Assembly: GCF_002163835.1 (NCBI RefSeq)
Contig: NZ_CP019331.1
Span: 868,001-932,000, forward strand
Direction of reading: 5' to 3'
DNA from: Polaribacter sp. SA4-10
Lineage (GTDB): Bacteria > Bacteroidota > Bacteroidia > Flavobacteriales > Flavobacteriaceae
DNA: 64,000 nt
The notes below the pieces were generated by a model. The model was not told the origin of the DNA. It did not search any database and saw only the letters and a program-made list of their open reading frames with translations. The position numbers and the translations under genes were made by a program. Below, piece after piece: positions 52,703-62,597 of this stretch (its first letter is position 1; the number at the start of each line of letters is the position of its first letter).

Positions 52703-52737
52703 AGCTACTCATAAAGAAAACTAACTAAAACGAAAAA

Positions 52738-53232
52738 GTGCAAAAAGATTTAGAAGCTAAATTTTTATCGGACTTTGAGAAAAATCAGAATATAGCTCAT
52801 AAAATTTGTAGGATTTACACTACAAATCAAGATGCACATAATGATTTGTTCCAGGAAATCACCATACAAGTTTGGAAAAATTATTCCAAATTTAGAGGGG
52901 ATTCTAAATTTAGTACTTGGATGTATAGAGTTGCTTTAAACACAGCGATTTCATTATATAGAAAATCTACAAGAACTATAAAGACACAAGATATAAATGA
53001 CGTAGTTTACAAAATAAAGTCTACTGATTATGATGATACAGAAGAAAGACAATTAGCAGCATTGTATAAAGCAATTCATAAATTAAACGATATTGATAAA
53101 GCGCTCATTTTATTATACTTAGAAAACAAACCTTATAAGGAAATTTCTGAAACACTTGGTATATCTAGTGTAAATGCAAGAGTAAAAATGACCAGAGCAA
53201 AAGAAAAATTAAAAAAATTTTTAACCCCATAA
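52738..53232 (+). CDS. ECF-type RNA polymerase sigma factor
   Basis: The 164-residue sigma factor has region 2 (NDLFQEITIQVWKNYSKFRG, SKFSTWMYRVALNTAI) and region 4 (LYLENKPYKEISETLGISS, VNARVKMTRAKEKLKKFL). The start is GTG at 52738, since an in-frame stop precedes it and no ATG is available before region 2. It is divergent from the CarH-like regulator, 99 nt apart. The gene after it encodes a membrane protein that could be its anti-sigma partner. Light control is a possibility only. Confidence 0.9.
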   Translation: MQKDLEAKFLSDFEKNQNIAHKICRIYTTNQDAHNDLFQEITIQVWKNYSKFRGDSKFSTWMYRVALNTAISLYRKSTRTIKTQDINDVVYKIKSTDYDDTEERQLAALYKAIHKLNDIDKALILLYLENKPYKEISETLGISSVNARVKMTRAKEKLKKFLTP

Positions 53233-53234
53233 AA

Positions 53235-53849
53235 ATGGATTTATTAGATAAATATAAAAAAGCTTGGGAGAATCAACCTGAAGAAGCGAACAAGCTTTCT
53301 GCAGTTGAAATCTATAAAATGGCACAATCTAAATCGTCATCAATTGTAAAATGGATATTTATTATTGGTCTCTTAGAGTTTGTAGTTTTAAACTCGCTCT
53401 ATTTCTTAATAGATATGGATGAAGCTTATGCTGAATATGAAAAAATGGGCTTAGAAAGTTTTATTTTCTACTCTCAAATTATAGCATATATAATTCTTTT
53501 TTACTTTTTGTGGATGTTTTATATGAATTACAAAAGAATATCTGCAGTGGATTCTACAAGAAAATTAATGACTAAAATTATTAAAACTAGAAAAACGGTA
53601 AGAAACTATGTATTATTTAATCTAGGTTATATGGTACTAATCATGTTTACGGTTACTATTGCTTCAATAAATTTAAAATTTGATGATTTAAATACAAAAC
53701 AAATTCTACTTATTATTCTTTTAACAATTATTGTAACAGCACTAATTTTAGGTCTTTTATGGTTGTTTTATCAATTACTATATGGAATTTTATTAAAAAA
53801 ATTAAACAGAAATTATAAAGAATTAGCTAAATTAGACAGCAAAAACTAA
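53235..53849 (+). CDS. Four-helix membrane protein, possible anti-sigma factor
   Basis: The 204-residue protein has an N-terminal cytosolic part with DLLDKYKKAWENQPEEANKL. About four membrane helices follow (residues 38-60, 75-97, 129-149 and 155-182). It starts 2 nt after the sigma-factor stop. Genes of this shape often follow ECF sigma genes in Flavobacteria. The anti-sigma role is an inference from position; no ZAS zinc motif is visible. Confidence 0.7.
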   Translation: MDLLDKYKKAWENQPEEANKLSAVEIYKMAQSKSSSIVKWIFIIGLLEFVVLNSLYFLIDMDEAYAEYEKMGLESFIFYSQIIAYIILFYFLWMFYMNYKRISAVDSTRKLMTKIIKTRKTVRNYVLFNLGYMVLIMFTVTIASINLKFDDLNTKQILLIILLTIIVTALILGLLWLFYQLLYGILLKKLNRNYKELAKLDSKN

Positions 53850-53857
53850 GGGTCCTT

Positions 53858-54349
53858 ATGAAAAAAATTCTTCTTCTTTTATTTTTAAGTGTATCATTGT
53901 TAACATGCGCTCAACAAAAAACTGATTTCTGGAAAAATGTACGTTATGGAGGAGGATTTTCTCTTGGTTTTGGAACAAGAACAACCATAGGTATTTCACC
54001 AAGTGCAGTTTATGATTTTAATAACGGTTTTTCTTTAGGAGCTGGTTTAAATTATATTTATAGCGAGTTTGGTACAATATCTACAAGTTTATACGGAGGA
54101 AGTATTATTTCTCTATATCAAGTTCCTGTAATTGGAGTACAACTTTCTGGTGAATTTGAACATTCTTTCGCAAAACAAAAAGATGCTTCAAATTCTAGTG
54201 CTATAAATACTAATTTTCCTGCATTGTATTTAGGAGCTGCCTACAATAAAGGAAGGTTTTCATTTGGGTTAAGATATGATGTTTTATATGATGAAAATAA
54301 AAGTGTGTATGGATCTCCAATTTCACCAATAGTACGTTTTTACTTCTAG
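53858..54349 (+). CDS. Predicted outer-membrane beta-barrel protein
   Basis: The 163-residue protein has a signal peptide (MKKILLLLFLSVSLLTCA) and alternating hydrophobic/aromatic residues: GGGFSLGFGTRTTIGISPSA, FSLGAGLNYIYSEFG, LYLGAAYNKGRFSFGLRY. It ends in an aromatic VRFYF, like outer-membrane barrels of eight strands. It lies in the sigma-factor operon, 8 nt after the membrane protein, and may be regulated by it. Its last 4 nt overlap the convergent threonine aldolase gene. Confidence 0.72.
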   Translation: MKKILLLLFLSVSLLTCAQQKTDFWKNVRYGGGFSLGFGTRTTIGISPSAVYDFNNGFSLGAGLNYIYSEFGTISTSLYGGSIISLYQVPVIGVQLSGEFEHSFAKQKDASNSSAINTNFPALYLGAAYNKGRFSFGLRYDVLYDENKSVYGSPISPIVRFYF

Positions 54350-55365
54350 AAATTTTTTAATTCTAATAATAGTTTTTCTAACATAACATCTGTGAAATCA
54401 TGATGCGTTACAATTCTTATTTTCCCATCTCCCATTGGTGTTAATAAAATATTTTTTGCTTTCATTTTATTGATAAAATTCATGTCTCCAACTTTTTCAT
54501 CAACATAAAAGATAATAATATTAGTTTCTATTTCTTCAACTTTAGTAACATAATTACAAGAAGATAAAACGGCACCAATTAACTGTGCTTTTTGGTGATC
54601 TTCTGCCAATCTTTCAACTTGATTTTCTAAAGCATAAATTCCTGCCGCTGCTAAAAAACCAACTTGTCTCATTGCTCCGCCTAACAATTTTCTAATTCTT
54701 AACGCTTTTGCAATATGTTCTTTAGAACCTAATAAAATTGAGCCAATTGGCGCTCCTAAACCTTTTGATAAACAAATTGAAATTGTATCAAATAATTGTC
54801 CGTATTGTTTAGCTGTTTCATTTTTAGCAACCAATGCATTAAATAATCTTGCCCCGTCTAAATGATATGCTAAATGATTCTCTTTACAAACTTCTTTAAT
54901 CTTTTCTAATTCCGTAAAATCCCAACAAGCTCCTCCTCCTTTATTTGTTGTATTTTCCATACAAACTAAACGAGAATAAGGAACATGAATGTCTGATCTT
55001 CCTGCAACAGATTTTTTTAATTGTTCTGCAGTAAACATTCCTCTATTTCCATCAATTAAGCTACAAGTAACACCAGAATTAAAAGCGGCTCCTCCACCTT
55101 CATAATTGTAAACGTGCGCCCATTTATCACAAAATAACTTATCACCAGGTTGTGTATGTAGTTTTATCGCCGTTTGATTCGCCATGGTTCCAGAAGGAAA
55201 AAACAAGGCATCTTCCATTCCAAATAACCTGGCTGCTTTTTCTTGCAATTCGTTAACTGTTGGGTCCATTTTAAAAACATCATCACCAACTTTTGCATTC
55301 ATCATTGCATCCATCATACCTTTGGTTGGTCTGGTTACTGTATCTGAAATTAGGTCTATTATCAT
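54346..55365 (-). CDS. ltaE: Low-specificity threonine aldolase family protein
   Basis: LtaE cleaves L-allo-threonine and related beta-hydroxy amino acids to glycine and acetaldehyde. The 339-residue PLP enzyme has DLISDTVTRPTKGMMDAMMN, AGIY-type helices, HLDGARLFNA and the PLP lysine in SICLSKGLGAPIGS. The substrate is inferred from the family. It converges on the outer-membrane gene with a 4-nt overlap, and its 5' end is 47 nt from the end of the metalloprotease gene. Confidence 0.92.
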   Translation of the reverse strand: MIIDLISDTVTRPTKGMMDAMMNAKVGDDVFKMDPTVNELQEKAARLFGMEDALFFPSGTMANQTAIKLHTQPGDKLFCDKWAHVYNYEGGGAAFNSGVTCSLIDGNRGMFTAEQLKKSVAGRSDIHVPYSRLVCMENTTNKGGGACWDFTELEKIKEVCKENHLAYHLDGARLFNALVAKNETAKQYGQLFDTISICLSKGLGAPIGSILLGSKEHIAKALRIRKLLGGAMRQVGFLAAAGIYALENQVERLAEDHQKAQLIGAVLSSCNYVTKVEEIETNIIIFYVDEKVGDMNFINKMKAKNILLTPMGDGKIRIVTHHDFTDVMLEKLLLELKNF

Positions 55366-55412
55366 AGCTATGTTTGTGGGTAACGATTTTTCGCCACCTT
55401 ATATTTTATTAA

Positions 55413-57833
55413 TTAATATCTGTAATCAGTGCCAATTGGCGATCCGTCTGGAATTTTTGGCGCACTAACTTTCTTAAATGAAGTTGGATTTTTAACAAAA
55501 CCATTTATCATTTTAATCATGTTTGCATCATACATTTTCTGAATTCCTTCCGTTTTTTTGTCTTTTATGAATGTTTTTATTTGATCTAACTTAAAAAACA
55601 CAATTGCATTTACTTGTTTGTATTGGTTTTTATTAGCTGCCAAATAAAATAATTGCTCTAAAACCTTTGTATTTATAACATTTTGTAATTCTTGATAATA
55701 AGTATCTTCATGCGTTTTCTTAATCGTTTTAGCAATCAATTCATCTATTAACTCATCTAAACCTAATTGTCTTTTTTCTAAACTTTTATGAGCTACTAAT
55801 CTTGAAGTTCTTTCTGGATGCAATAATAATTCTAATGTCATTTCAGATGCAGTTTCTACTGCTGAAAAAGCATCAAACTCCACTCCTAACTTACTTTTAA
55901 AAGATTCTCTACTTCTGCCAAATCCCATTGCTCTTGGAGGAAATAATTCTAACTTTTCTTTTGGAATTGCAATTTCATCTACTGCAATTGTTTTTAAAAC
56001 AGCTTGTAATGCAATTCTTTCTGTTATGCCAGAAACACGACTTACAACTGTTTCTTTTCCTCCTTTTACTGCGTAAGAATAATCTAAACCTCCAATTAAT
56101 TTTACAGTAGCTTCTGTTTGAAATCTATGGAAAAAATAAAGTGGTACAAAAACATCTTCTAAAACAGAATAAGGCTCATTTGTTTTAATATTGTCTGTAG
56201 AAAAGTTATTAATAGCCGTTTTTCTAATTTTAAGAATCGTGTATAATTCATCATAAATAGTACCACCATTATCCCATAAATGTGCAGATATACTTGCACT
56301 TCCTTGAGACCTTGCATCTGAATCAGACAAATATTTTAATCCATTTTCAGTTGCATTTTCTAAAATCTCGTTTAACTTTTCATCTTCATTTTCTATAAAA
56401 TCTTGATAAAAATAAGCAACTGTTACTTTATCCCAAACTCCTATTTTAGTATCATAAGCATTAGAAAAATCAATTTCTCCCTCTTTTAAAGTAATCTTTG
56501 GATGTGGATAATCCATTACAGAAGACCTCTTATTTGTACTTGCTGCAAAATTATGCGCAAAACCTAAAGTATGTCCTATTTCATGTGCAGAAAGTTGTCT
56601 AATTCTTGCAATTGCCATTTGCAAAGCAAAATCATCATCAACTGTATTGTTTTTATAAGGCGCTTGTAACGCTTGTGCGATTAAAAAATCTTGACGAATT
56701 CTTAAACTTCCTAAACTAACATGCCCTTTAATAATTTCACCCGTTCTTGGGTCAGAAATACTACCACCATAACTCCAGCCTCTTGTAGATCTATGTACCC
56801 ATTGTACCATATTATATCTAACATCTAAAGGATCTGCACCTTCTGGCAACATTTTCATTTGAAAGGCATCTTTGTATCCAATTGCTTCAAAAGCTTGATT
56901 CCACCAACTTCCGCCTTCTAATAATGCAGAACGAACTGGTTCTGGAGTTCCTCTATCTAAATAGTAAATAATTGGTTCTTTCGCTTCAGAAATTGCTGCA
57001 TTTGGATTTTTCTTTTCTAAACGATGTCTGTAAATAAAACGTTTTGTTATAGATTGATTAACAGGTGTTGCATAGTCTAAATAAGACATTGGGTAGCCTC
57101 CTGAACGAGGATCAAATTTTCTAGTTTTGTACTTATTATCTGGTAACTCTACAAAAGAATGATGTTGATTCACAGAAACTAAACTCGCATCTGGTGTAAC
57201 ACTTCTAATATTAGATCCTTTTGGAGAACCTTTAAAAGTTAATAGTACATCAAACTCAATATTTTTAGGAAATGCTCTTGTTCTTTCTAAATTGAAAGCA
57301 CTTTTACTTTTGTCTAAACTATAACTTCCTTGATTGTTTCTTGCTAAACTTCTAGAAACACCATGCGCATCTCTCATAAAAAAATCAGTTGCATCAACTA
57401 AAAAGACACCCTTTTTCTGTTCTTTAATAACAAAACCATGTAAAACTGATTTTGCAAAAGCTTCTTTTACAGATTTTTTTTCTTCTTTATTATTTGTTAT
57501 TGCTCTATAATCTTGATTTGGCTGAATCAACATAATTTTATTTCCAGCTTTCTTGAAATATACAACTACTCCATCTCCTAATTGACCTCTATCTAAACCA
57601 ATGTCATTTGAACCAATTCCTTCAGAAAGTGAATGCACATATAGAAATTCTGAATCTAACTCATCAATCTGAAGAAAGATCTTATCTTTATTTTCATCAT
57701 AATAAAATGTAAAATAACCTTCCTGTTTTGTAATTCCCTTTTGGAGTTTATTTCCTGATTTTTCTGTAAAAAACTGAGAAAAACCATTCGCTGAAATAGA
57801 ACTCAAAAATAGAATAAGTAGTAGTTTCTTCAT
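55413..57833 (-). CDS. Zinc metalloprotease (DUF5117/DUF5118, metzincin-like)
   Basis: The 806-residue secreted protein has a signal peptide (MKKLLLILFLSSISANGFS). A long N-terminal region is typical of the DUF5117/DUF5118 families common in Bacteroidetes. The metzincin zinc motif is in SAHEIGHTLGFAHNFAAS (HExxHxxGxxH), followed by SVMDYPHP as Met-turn. The C-terminal third is alpha-helical. It probably degrades proteins outside the cell or in the periplasm. It lies divergent from prfB. Confidence 0.93.
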   Translation of the reverse strand: MKKLLLILFLSSISANGFSQFFTEKSGNKLQKGITKQEGYFTFYYDENKDKIFLQIDELDSEFLYVHSLSEGIGSNDIGLDRGQLGDGVVVYFKKAGNKIMLIQPNQDYRAITNNKEEKKSVKEAFAKSVLHGFVIKEQKKGVFLVDATDFFMRDAHGVSRSLARNNQGSYSLDKSKSAFNLERTRAFPKNIEFDVLLTFKGSPKGSNIRSVTPDASLVSVNQHHSFVELPDNKYKTRKFDPRSGGYPMSYLDYATPVNQSITKRFIYRHRLEKKNPNAAISEAKEPIIYYLDRGTPEPVRSALLEGGSWWNQAFEAIGYKDAFQMKMLPEGADPLDVRYNMVQWVHRSTRGWSYGGSISDPRTGEIIKGHVSLGSLRIRQDFLIAQALQAPYKNNTVDDDFALQMAIARIRQLSAHEIGHTLGFAHNFAASTNKRSSVMDYPHPKITLKEGEIDFSNAYDTKIGVWDKVTVAYFYQDFIENEDEKLNEILENATENGLKYLSDSDARSQGSASISAHLWDNGGTIYDELYTILKIRKTAINNFSTDNIKTNEPYSVLEDVFVPLYFFHRFQTEATVKLIGGLDYSYAVKGGKETVVSRVSGITERIALQAVLKTIAVDEIAIPKEKLELFPPRAMGFGRSRESFKSKLGVEFDAFSAVETASEMTLELLLHPERTSRLVAHKSLEKRQLGLDELIDELIAKTIKKTHEDTYYQELQNVINTKVLEQLFYLAANKNQYKQVNAIVFFKLDQIKTFIKDKKTEGIQKMYDANMIKMINGFVKNPTSFKKVSAPKIPDGSPIGTDYRY

Positions 57834-57904
57834 TTTAAAAATATTTTCTATAAATCTATAAAATAACTATCAGCTTTTAAAAGAAGAAATCCTAAAATTT
57901 CATT

Positions 57905-57912
57905 TATTTTTG
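57905..57912 (+). promoter_or_regulatory. -7 box (TATTTTTG) of prfB
   Basis: TATTTTTG fits TAnnTTTG and ends 8 nt before the prfB ATG at 57921, implying a very short 5' untranslated region. Confidence 0.5.
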
Positions 57913-57920
57913 TAAAGCCT

Positions 57921-59018
57921 ATGATTACACAAGAACAACTTAAAGATATAGCGACAAGAATTGAGAAATTGAAATCTTATTTAGAGATTGATAAAAAACG
58001 CATTGAAATTGCCAATGAAGAGGAAAAAACTGTAAATCCAGATTTTTGGAACAATCCAAAAGAAGCAGAAATTTTCATGAAAGAGCTTCGTTTCAAGAAA
58101 AAATGGGTAGAAGATTATCAAAAATCCATCTCTTTAAATGAAGATCTAAATGTACTTTATGAATTCTATAAAGAAGGCGAGGTTGAAGAGAATGAAGTTG
58201 TTGAGCAGTTTGAAAAAACAAGTACTTTTTTAGAAGACATTGAGTTTAAAAATATGTTGTCTGAAGAAGGAGATTCTTTATCTGCAACCATACAAATTAA
58301 TGCAGGAGCCGGAGGAACAGAAAGTTGTGATTGGGTAGAAATGCTATCTAGAATGTACTCTATGTGGGCAGAAAAGCATGGTTTTAAACTAAAAACACTT
58401 AACTATCAAGCGGGGGATGTTGCAGGAATTAAAACAATTACGATAGAAATTGAAGGCGATTATGCTTTTGGTTGGTTAAAAGGAGAAAATGGTGTTCATA
58501 GATTGGTACGTATTTCACCTTTTGATTCTAATGGAAAACGTCATACAACTTTTGGTGCTGTTTATGTTTTTCCTGTGGTAGATGATTCTATAGAAATAGA
58601 AATAAACCCTGCAGATATTGAGATTGTTACTGCAAGATCTAGTGGTGCTGGAGGCCAGAATGTAAATAAAGTAGAAACGAAAGTTCAGCTAACACATAAA
58701 CCAACAGGTATTCAGATTTCTTGCTCTAATTCTCGCTCTCAGCATGATAATAGAGCAACGGCAATGAAAATGTTAAAATCTCAATTGTATGAAATTGAAC
58801 TTAAAAAACAACAAGCTGCAAGAGATGATATTGAAGCTAATAAAATGAAAAATGAATGGGGAAGTCAGATACGTAATTACGTAATGCATCCTTATAAATT
58901 AGTAAAAGACGTTAGAACTGCACATGAAACAGGAAATGTAGATGCCGTTATGGATGGAAATATAAATCCGTTTTTAAAAGCATATTTAATGTTAAACGGA
59001 CAGAAAAGTAATGATTAG
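57921..59018 (+). CDS. prfB: Peptide chain release factor 2
   Basis: RF2 ends translation at UGA and UAA. The 365-residue protein has the SPF anticodon-like tripeptide ([16 protein letters not shown]) and the GGQ catalytic motif ([18 protein letters not shown]). The frame is continuous from 57921. The site of the programmed +1 frameshift seen in E. coli (near LKSYL) has no in-frame stop, so autoregulation by frameshifting is absent. The start codon follows a promoter box closely. Confidence 0.96.
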   Translation: MITQEQLKDIATRIEKLKSYLEIDKKRIEIANEEEKTVNPDFWNNPKEAEIFMKELRFKKKWVEDYQKSISLNEDLNVLYEFYKEGEVEENEVVEQFEKTSTFLEDIEFKNMLSEEGDSLSATIQINAGAGGTESCDWVEMLSRMYSMWAEKHGFKLKTLNYQAGDVAGIKTITIEIEGDYAFGWLKGENGVHRLVRISPFDSNGKRHTTFGAVYVFPVVDDSIEIEINPADIEIVTARSSGAGGQNVNKVETKVQLTHKPTGIQISCSNSRSQHDNRATAMKMLKSQLYEIELKKQQAARDDIEANKMKNEWGSQIRNYVMHPYKLVKDVRTAHETGNVDAVMDGNINPFLKAYLMLNGQKSND

Positions 59019-59133
59019 AAGCTAATTACTGCTTTACACTATTTCTTTTTATAAAACCAAAAGGTTAAGAACGGTTTCAATCAGGACTAAACCTATTTAC
59101 TAACTAATAGAAAACTTAAAAACTTCAAAAAAA

Positions 59134-59475
59134 ATGATAAAAATATACCACAATCCACGTTGTTCAAAATCGAGACAAGGAGTAGAGTTATTAGAAAACT
59201 CAGGGAAAGAATTTGAAATTATAAAATATTTAGATGACGTTCCTTCAGAAAAAGAATTGACAGAAATTATTAATTTATTAAACATCTCTCCTATTCAATT
59301 AGTTAGAAAAACTGAAAAAATATGGAAAGAAAACTACAAAGGAAAAGAACTATCAGATAAAGAAATAATTAAAGCAATGATAGAAAACCCTAAACTAATT
59401 GAACGCCCAATAGTTATTAATAAAACCAAAGCTGTTATTGGTCGTCCATTAGAAAATATCTCAACAATTATTTAG
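59134..59475 (+). CDS. arsC: ArsC/Spx-family glutaredoxin-like reductase
   Basis: The 113-residue thioredoxin-fold protein starts IKIYHNPRCSKSRQGVELL, with the catalytic Cys in P-R-C-S-K-S-R. It ends in RPIVINKTKAVIGRP, typical of ArsC/YfgD. In E. coli YfgD-like members the activity on arsenate is weak or unproved. No ars operon genes are near, so the arsenate label is only by family. Confidence 0.87.
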   Translation: MIKIYHNPRCSKSRQGVELLENSGKEFEIIKYLDDVPSEKELTEIINLLNISPIQLVRKTEKIWKENYKGKELSDKEIIKAMIENPKLIERPIVINKTKAVIGRPLENISTII

Positions 59476-59558
59476 TATTTGTTTAACAAAATATTAACGT
59501 TTATTAGTTAAACTTTTAAAGAGATTTGTTGTCTTAAAAGAACACCTATTCAAAGACA

Positions 59559-62018
59559 ATGAAAAATATTACTTTACTTATTTTATCTCTTTTTGTAACC
59601 ACAATTTTATTTGCACAAAGACCAAACCAGTCTTCAATAACAATTACTGGAAAAATAGTTGATTCTAAAACAAATCAACCTTTAGAATACGCTACAGTTA
59701 TTTTAAAAGATATGAAAACTCAGAAAATTTCTGGAGGTATTACAAATGAAACAGGTACTTTTAAAATAGAAACTCCAGTAGGAAAATACGAAATTAGCGT
59801 TGAGTTTATTTCTTTTAAAACTCAAAAATTCCCTATACAAGAGTTATCAGTAAATAAAAATTTTGGACTTATAAAACTGCAAGAAGACGCAAGTAGTTTA
59901 GATGAAATAGTTATAGTTGCAGAGAAATCTACAGTAGATATTCGTTTAGACAAACGTATTTATAATGTTGGAAAAGACATGACTGTAAAAGGAGGAACTG
60001 CTTCAGATGTTTTAGACAATGTACCTTCTGTAAGCGTAGATGTAGAAGGAAATGTAAGCTTAAGAGGTAATGAAAATGTACGTATTTTAATTGATGGTAA
60101 ACCTTCTGCTTTAGTGGGTTTAAGTGGTGCGGAAGCACTAAGACAATTACCAGCAGACGCTATAGAAAGAGTGGAAGTAATTACCTCACCATCTGCAAGA
60201 TATGATGCAGAAGGAACTGCAGGAATTTTAAATATTATTCTAAGAAAAGGAAAAGCTTTGGGCTTTAATGGTTCTATAAATGCCACTGTTGGAAATCCAG
60301 ATCAATTTCAACTAGCCACCAATTTAAATCAAAGAGGATTAAAGACAAACTTTTTCTCTAACTTCGGATATAACTACAGAAACGGACCAGGAAACTCTTT
60401 TACAGATTTAAGAAACCTTACCAATGGCGTTATTACAAGTTCTCGAATAGAAGATAGAGAATGGCAGAGAAAAAGAAATAGTTTTAACTCAAGTATTGGT
60501 TTAGAATATTTTCTAACTAAAAAAAGTTCTTTAACAGGAACCGTTTTTTATACAAATACGAAAGGTGGAAATTTCTCCGAAAACAATATTCAAGAATTTG
60601 ATAAAAATAGTCTTTTAACAGATAGCAATCTAAGAACTCAGGATGAAGACTCTGATGATGAAACAGTACAATATTCTTTAAATTACACAAACAACTTTAA
60701 TAAAAATGGCCATAAACTAAATCTAGACTTTCAATACAGTGACAGTAAAGAAAACGAGGAAGCTATCAATTTAGAAACAGGTTTTACAGATGAAACTAAC
60801 ATTACAAACGAAGCTTCTAAAAACACTTTATTACAAGCAGATTATGTTTTGCCAATTGGTGAAAATGCTCAATTTGAATTAGGTTACCGAGGAGATTTTC
60901 AAGATTTAACTTCAGATTTTTTAGTAACTCCTGTTTCAGATCCAGATTTTGACCCATCAAATAGCTTAGAATTTGGTCAAGATATTCATGCATTTTACTC
61001 GCAATACGGAAACAAGTTTGATAAATTTTCTTTCCTGTTAGGACTTCGTTTAGAAACTACAGATGTAAAAGTAAGGTTATTAAACACTAATGAAAATAAC
61101 GACTTTAGTTACACAGAGCTATTCCCAACAGTAAATTTTGGTTATGAAGCAACAGAAAAACAAAGCTTTACTCTGGGGTACAGTAGACGTTTAAGAAGAC
61201 CAAGGTTTTGGTATTTAAATCCGTTTGAATCAAGAAACAGCCAGAATATTATTTTTAAAGGAAACCCCGCTTTAATACCCACTTTTACAAATTCTTTCGA
61301 TTTAGGATACTTAAACAGAATTGGTAAATTAACTTTAAACTCCTCTATTTATTATCAACATTCTAAAAATAATATTAGTAGAGTTACAAGGCAAGAAATT
61401 AGAGAAATTAATGGTAATGACGAATCTGTATTAATAAGAGAACCAATCAATTTAGCCTCAGAAGATAGATATGGATTTGAGTTCACAGCCAATTATAATG
61501 CAACTAGAACAGTAAAATTCGACGGAAGTTTTAATTTATTTAACTCTAAAACAGAAGGAGTTTACACCTACGATTTCCTAGATCCAACATCAAATACTAC
61601 CAATACAATTACAGAAGACTTGAGTAATAGTAACACAAGTTGGAGAGCACGTTTTAACGCAAGAGTAACCTTACCTTATAAAATAGAATGGCAAACAAGA
61701 TTGTCTTATAGAGGGCCAAGCGAAAGTGCACAAAATGTAAGTGATGGAATTTTCTCAGCAAACTTAGCCTTCAGTAAAGATGTTTTAAAAGAGAAAGGAA
61801 CGTTGGTTTTAAATATAAGCGATGTTTTTAATTCAAGAAAAAGAAACGCTGTAAACTATACACCAAATAGAGATGCGCCAACAAATATTTCGGATCAAAC
61901 TTTTCAATGGAGAATGCGTCAAGTATCTTTAAACTTTACGTACAGATTTAATCAACAAAAAAATCAACGACAAAAAGGCGGAAGACAAAATGGTGGTGGA
62001 GAAGAATTTGAAGGTTAA
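59559..62018 (+). CDS. TonB-dependent receptor-like outer-membrane beta-barrel protein
   Basis: The 819-residue protein has a signal peptide (MKNITLLILSLFVTTILFA). An N-terminal CarboxypepD_reg-like domain (ITGKIVDSKTNQPLEYATV) and a plug domain (VLDNVPSVSVDVEGNVSLRG, NENVRILIDGKPSALVG, RVEVITSPSARYDAEGTAGI) follow. The barrel belongs to the outer-membrane beta-barrel family 3 type. The C-terminal tail is unusual in being rich in Gln/Lys/Gly and ending EEFEG rather than in an aromatic residue. The ligand is unknown. Confidence 0.92.
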   Translation: MKNITLLILSLFVTTILFAQRPNQSSITITGKIVDSKTNQPLEYATVILKDMKTQKISGGITNETGTFKIETPVGKYEISVEFISFKTQKFPIQELSVNKNFGLIKLQEDASSLDEIVIVAEKSTVDIRLDKRIYNVGKDMTVKGGTASDVLDNVPSVSVDVEGNVSLRGNENVRILIDGKPSALVGLSGAEALRQLPADAIERVEVITSPSARYDAEGTAGILNIILRKGKALGFNGSINATVGNPDQFQLATNLNQRGLKTNFFSNFGYNYRNGPGNSFTDLRNLTNGVITSSRIEDREWQRKRNSFNSSIGLEYFLTKKSSLTGTVFYTNTKGGNFSENNIQEFDKNSLLTDSNLRTQDEDSDDETVQYSLNYTNNFNKNGHKLNLDFQYSDSKENEEAINLETGFTDETNITNEASKNTLLQADYVLPIGENAQFELGYRGDFQDLTSDFLVTPVSDPDFDPSNSLEFGQDIHAFYSQYGNKFDKFSFLLGLRLETTDVKVRLLNTNENNDFSYTELFPTVNFGYEATEKQSFTLGYSRRLRRPRFWYLNPFESRNSQNIIFKGNPALIPTFTNSFDLGYLNRIGKLTLNSSIYYQHSKNNISRVTRQEIREINGNDESVLIREPINLASEDRYGFEFTANYNATRTVKFDGSFNLFNSKTEGVYTYDFLDPTSNTTNTITEDLSNSNTSWRARFNARVTLPYKIEWQTRLSYRGPSESAQNVSDGIFSANLAFSKDVLKEKGTLVLNISDVFNSRKRNAVNYTPNRDAPTNISDQTFQWRMRQVSLNFTYRFNQQKNQRQKGGRQNGGGEEFEG

Positions 62019-62105
62019 TATTTTTGGCATTTGAAAAGGCTTGATGTACTATTTTTTAATTGCCATCATTACAAATCACCTCTTTTTTATGTGATACTAC
62101 AATTT

Positions 62106-62148
62106 ATTCTTAATCAATAGATTACTTCGTACACTCTTGATTAAGAAT
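62106..62148. repeat. 12-bp inverted repeat downstream of the TonB-type receptor
   Basis: ATTCTTAATCAA and TTGATTAAGAAT are perfect inverted arms separated by 19 nt containing gattacttcgt, a phrase shared with the REP-like elements. It may be part of a hairpin protecting the mRNA. Confidence 0.5.
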
Positions 62149-62210
62149 ATTAAATAAGCTACAAAAAGGTTTAAGTATCAATACTAGACCCACACACTAA
62201 AATCAATAAA

Positions 62211-62240
62211 AAAACTCGTTCAATTTCTTGAACGAGTTTT
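62211..62240. terminator. Bidirectional terminator
   Basis: AAAACTCGTTCAA pairs perfectly with TTGAACGAGTTTT across a 4-nt loop, with further T residues on each side. It sits between the receptor gene (plus) and the small membrane protein (minus), and can serve both. Confidence 0.88.
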
Positions 62241-62263
62241 TTTATATAAATATAATTAAAAGC

Positions 62264-62437
62264 TTACTTACCTTCCGCAGCTCTTTTTGCTTCTTTTTTT
62301 AATTTCATATTTTCCCAAATAGTTCCACCAATCCAATAAGGAACAACAAACGTTAATAAGAATATTAACAACCAAAAACCTGTTGTAAAAATAAACATGA
62401 ATAAAACTAATCCTGAAAATTGTGAAAAATCTAACAT
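62264..62437 (-). CDS. Small membrane protein (57 aa)
   Basis: The likely start is at 62437 (MLDFSQFSGLVLFMFIFTTG) rather than the longer frame from 62485 (MKIYLIFAV). It gives one long or two closely packed hydrophobic helices (residues about 8-36), then VPYWIGGTIWENMKLKKEAK and a basic end. No family is recognised. It is on the opposite strand to fumC, and its position next to fumC is recurrent in related bacteria as far as I recall (low certainty). Confidence 0.65.
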   Translation of the reverse strand: MLDFSQFSGLVLFMFIFTTGFWLLIFLLTFVVPYWIGGTIWENMKLKKEAKRAAEGK

Positions 62438-62563
62438 TTGCTTTTTTTGAAAATTTATTACTGCAAAAATAAGATATATTTTCAAAAAATAGGCATCAAA
62501 AAAATATTTTTTTTTGTTCTTTAAAAATGATAATTATCAACTATCTGTGATCATAGTTTTTTG

Positions 62564-62571
62564 TAATTTTG
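62564..62571 (+). promoter_or_regulatory. -7 box (TAATTTTG) of fumC
   Basis: TAATTTTG matches TAnnTTTG exactly and ends 26 nt before the fumC ATG (62598). Confidence 0.5.
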
Positions 62572-62597
62572 CCGCATCATAAATTTACATTTAAATC

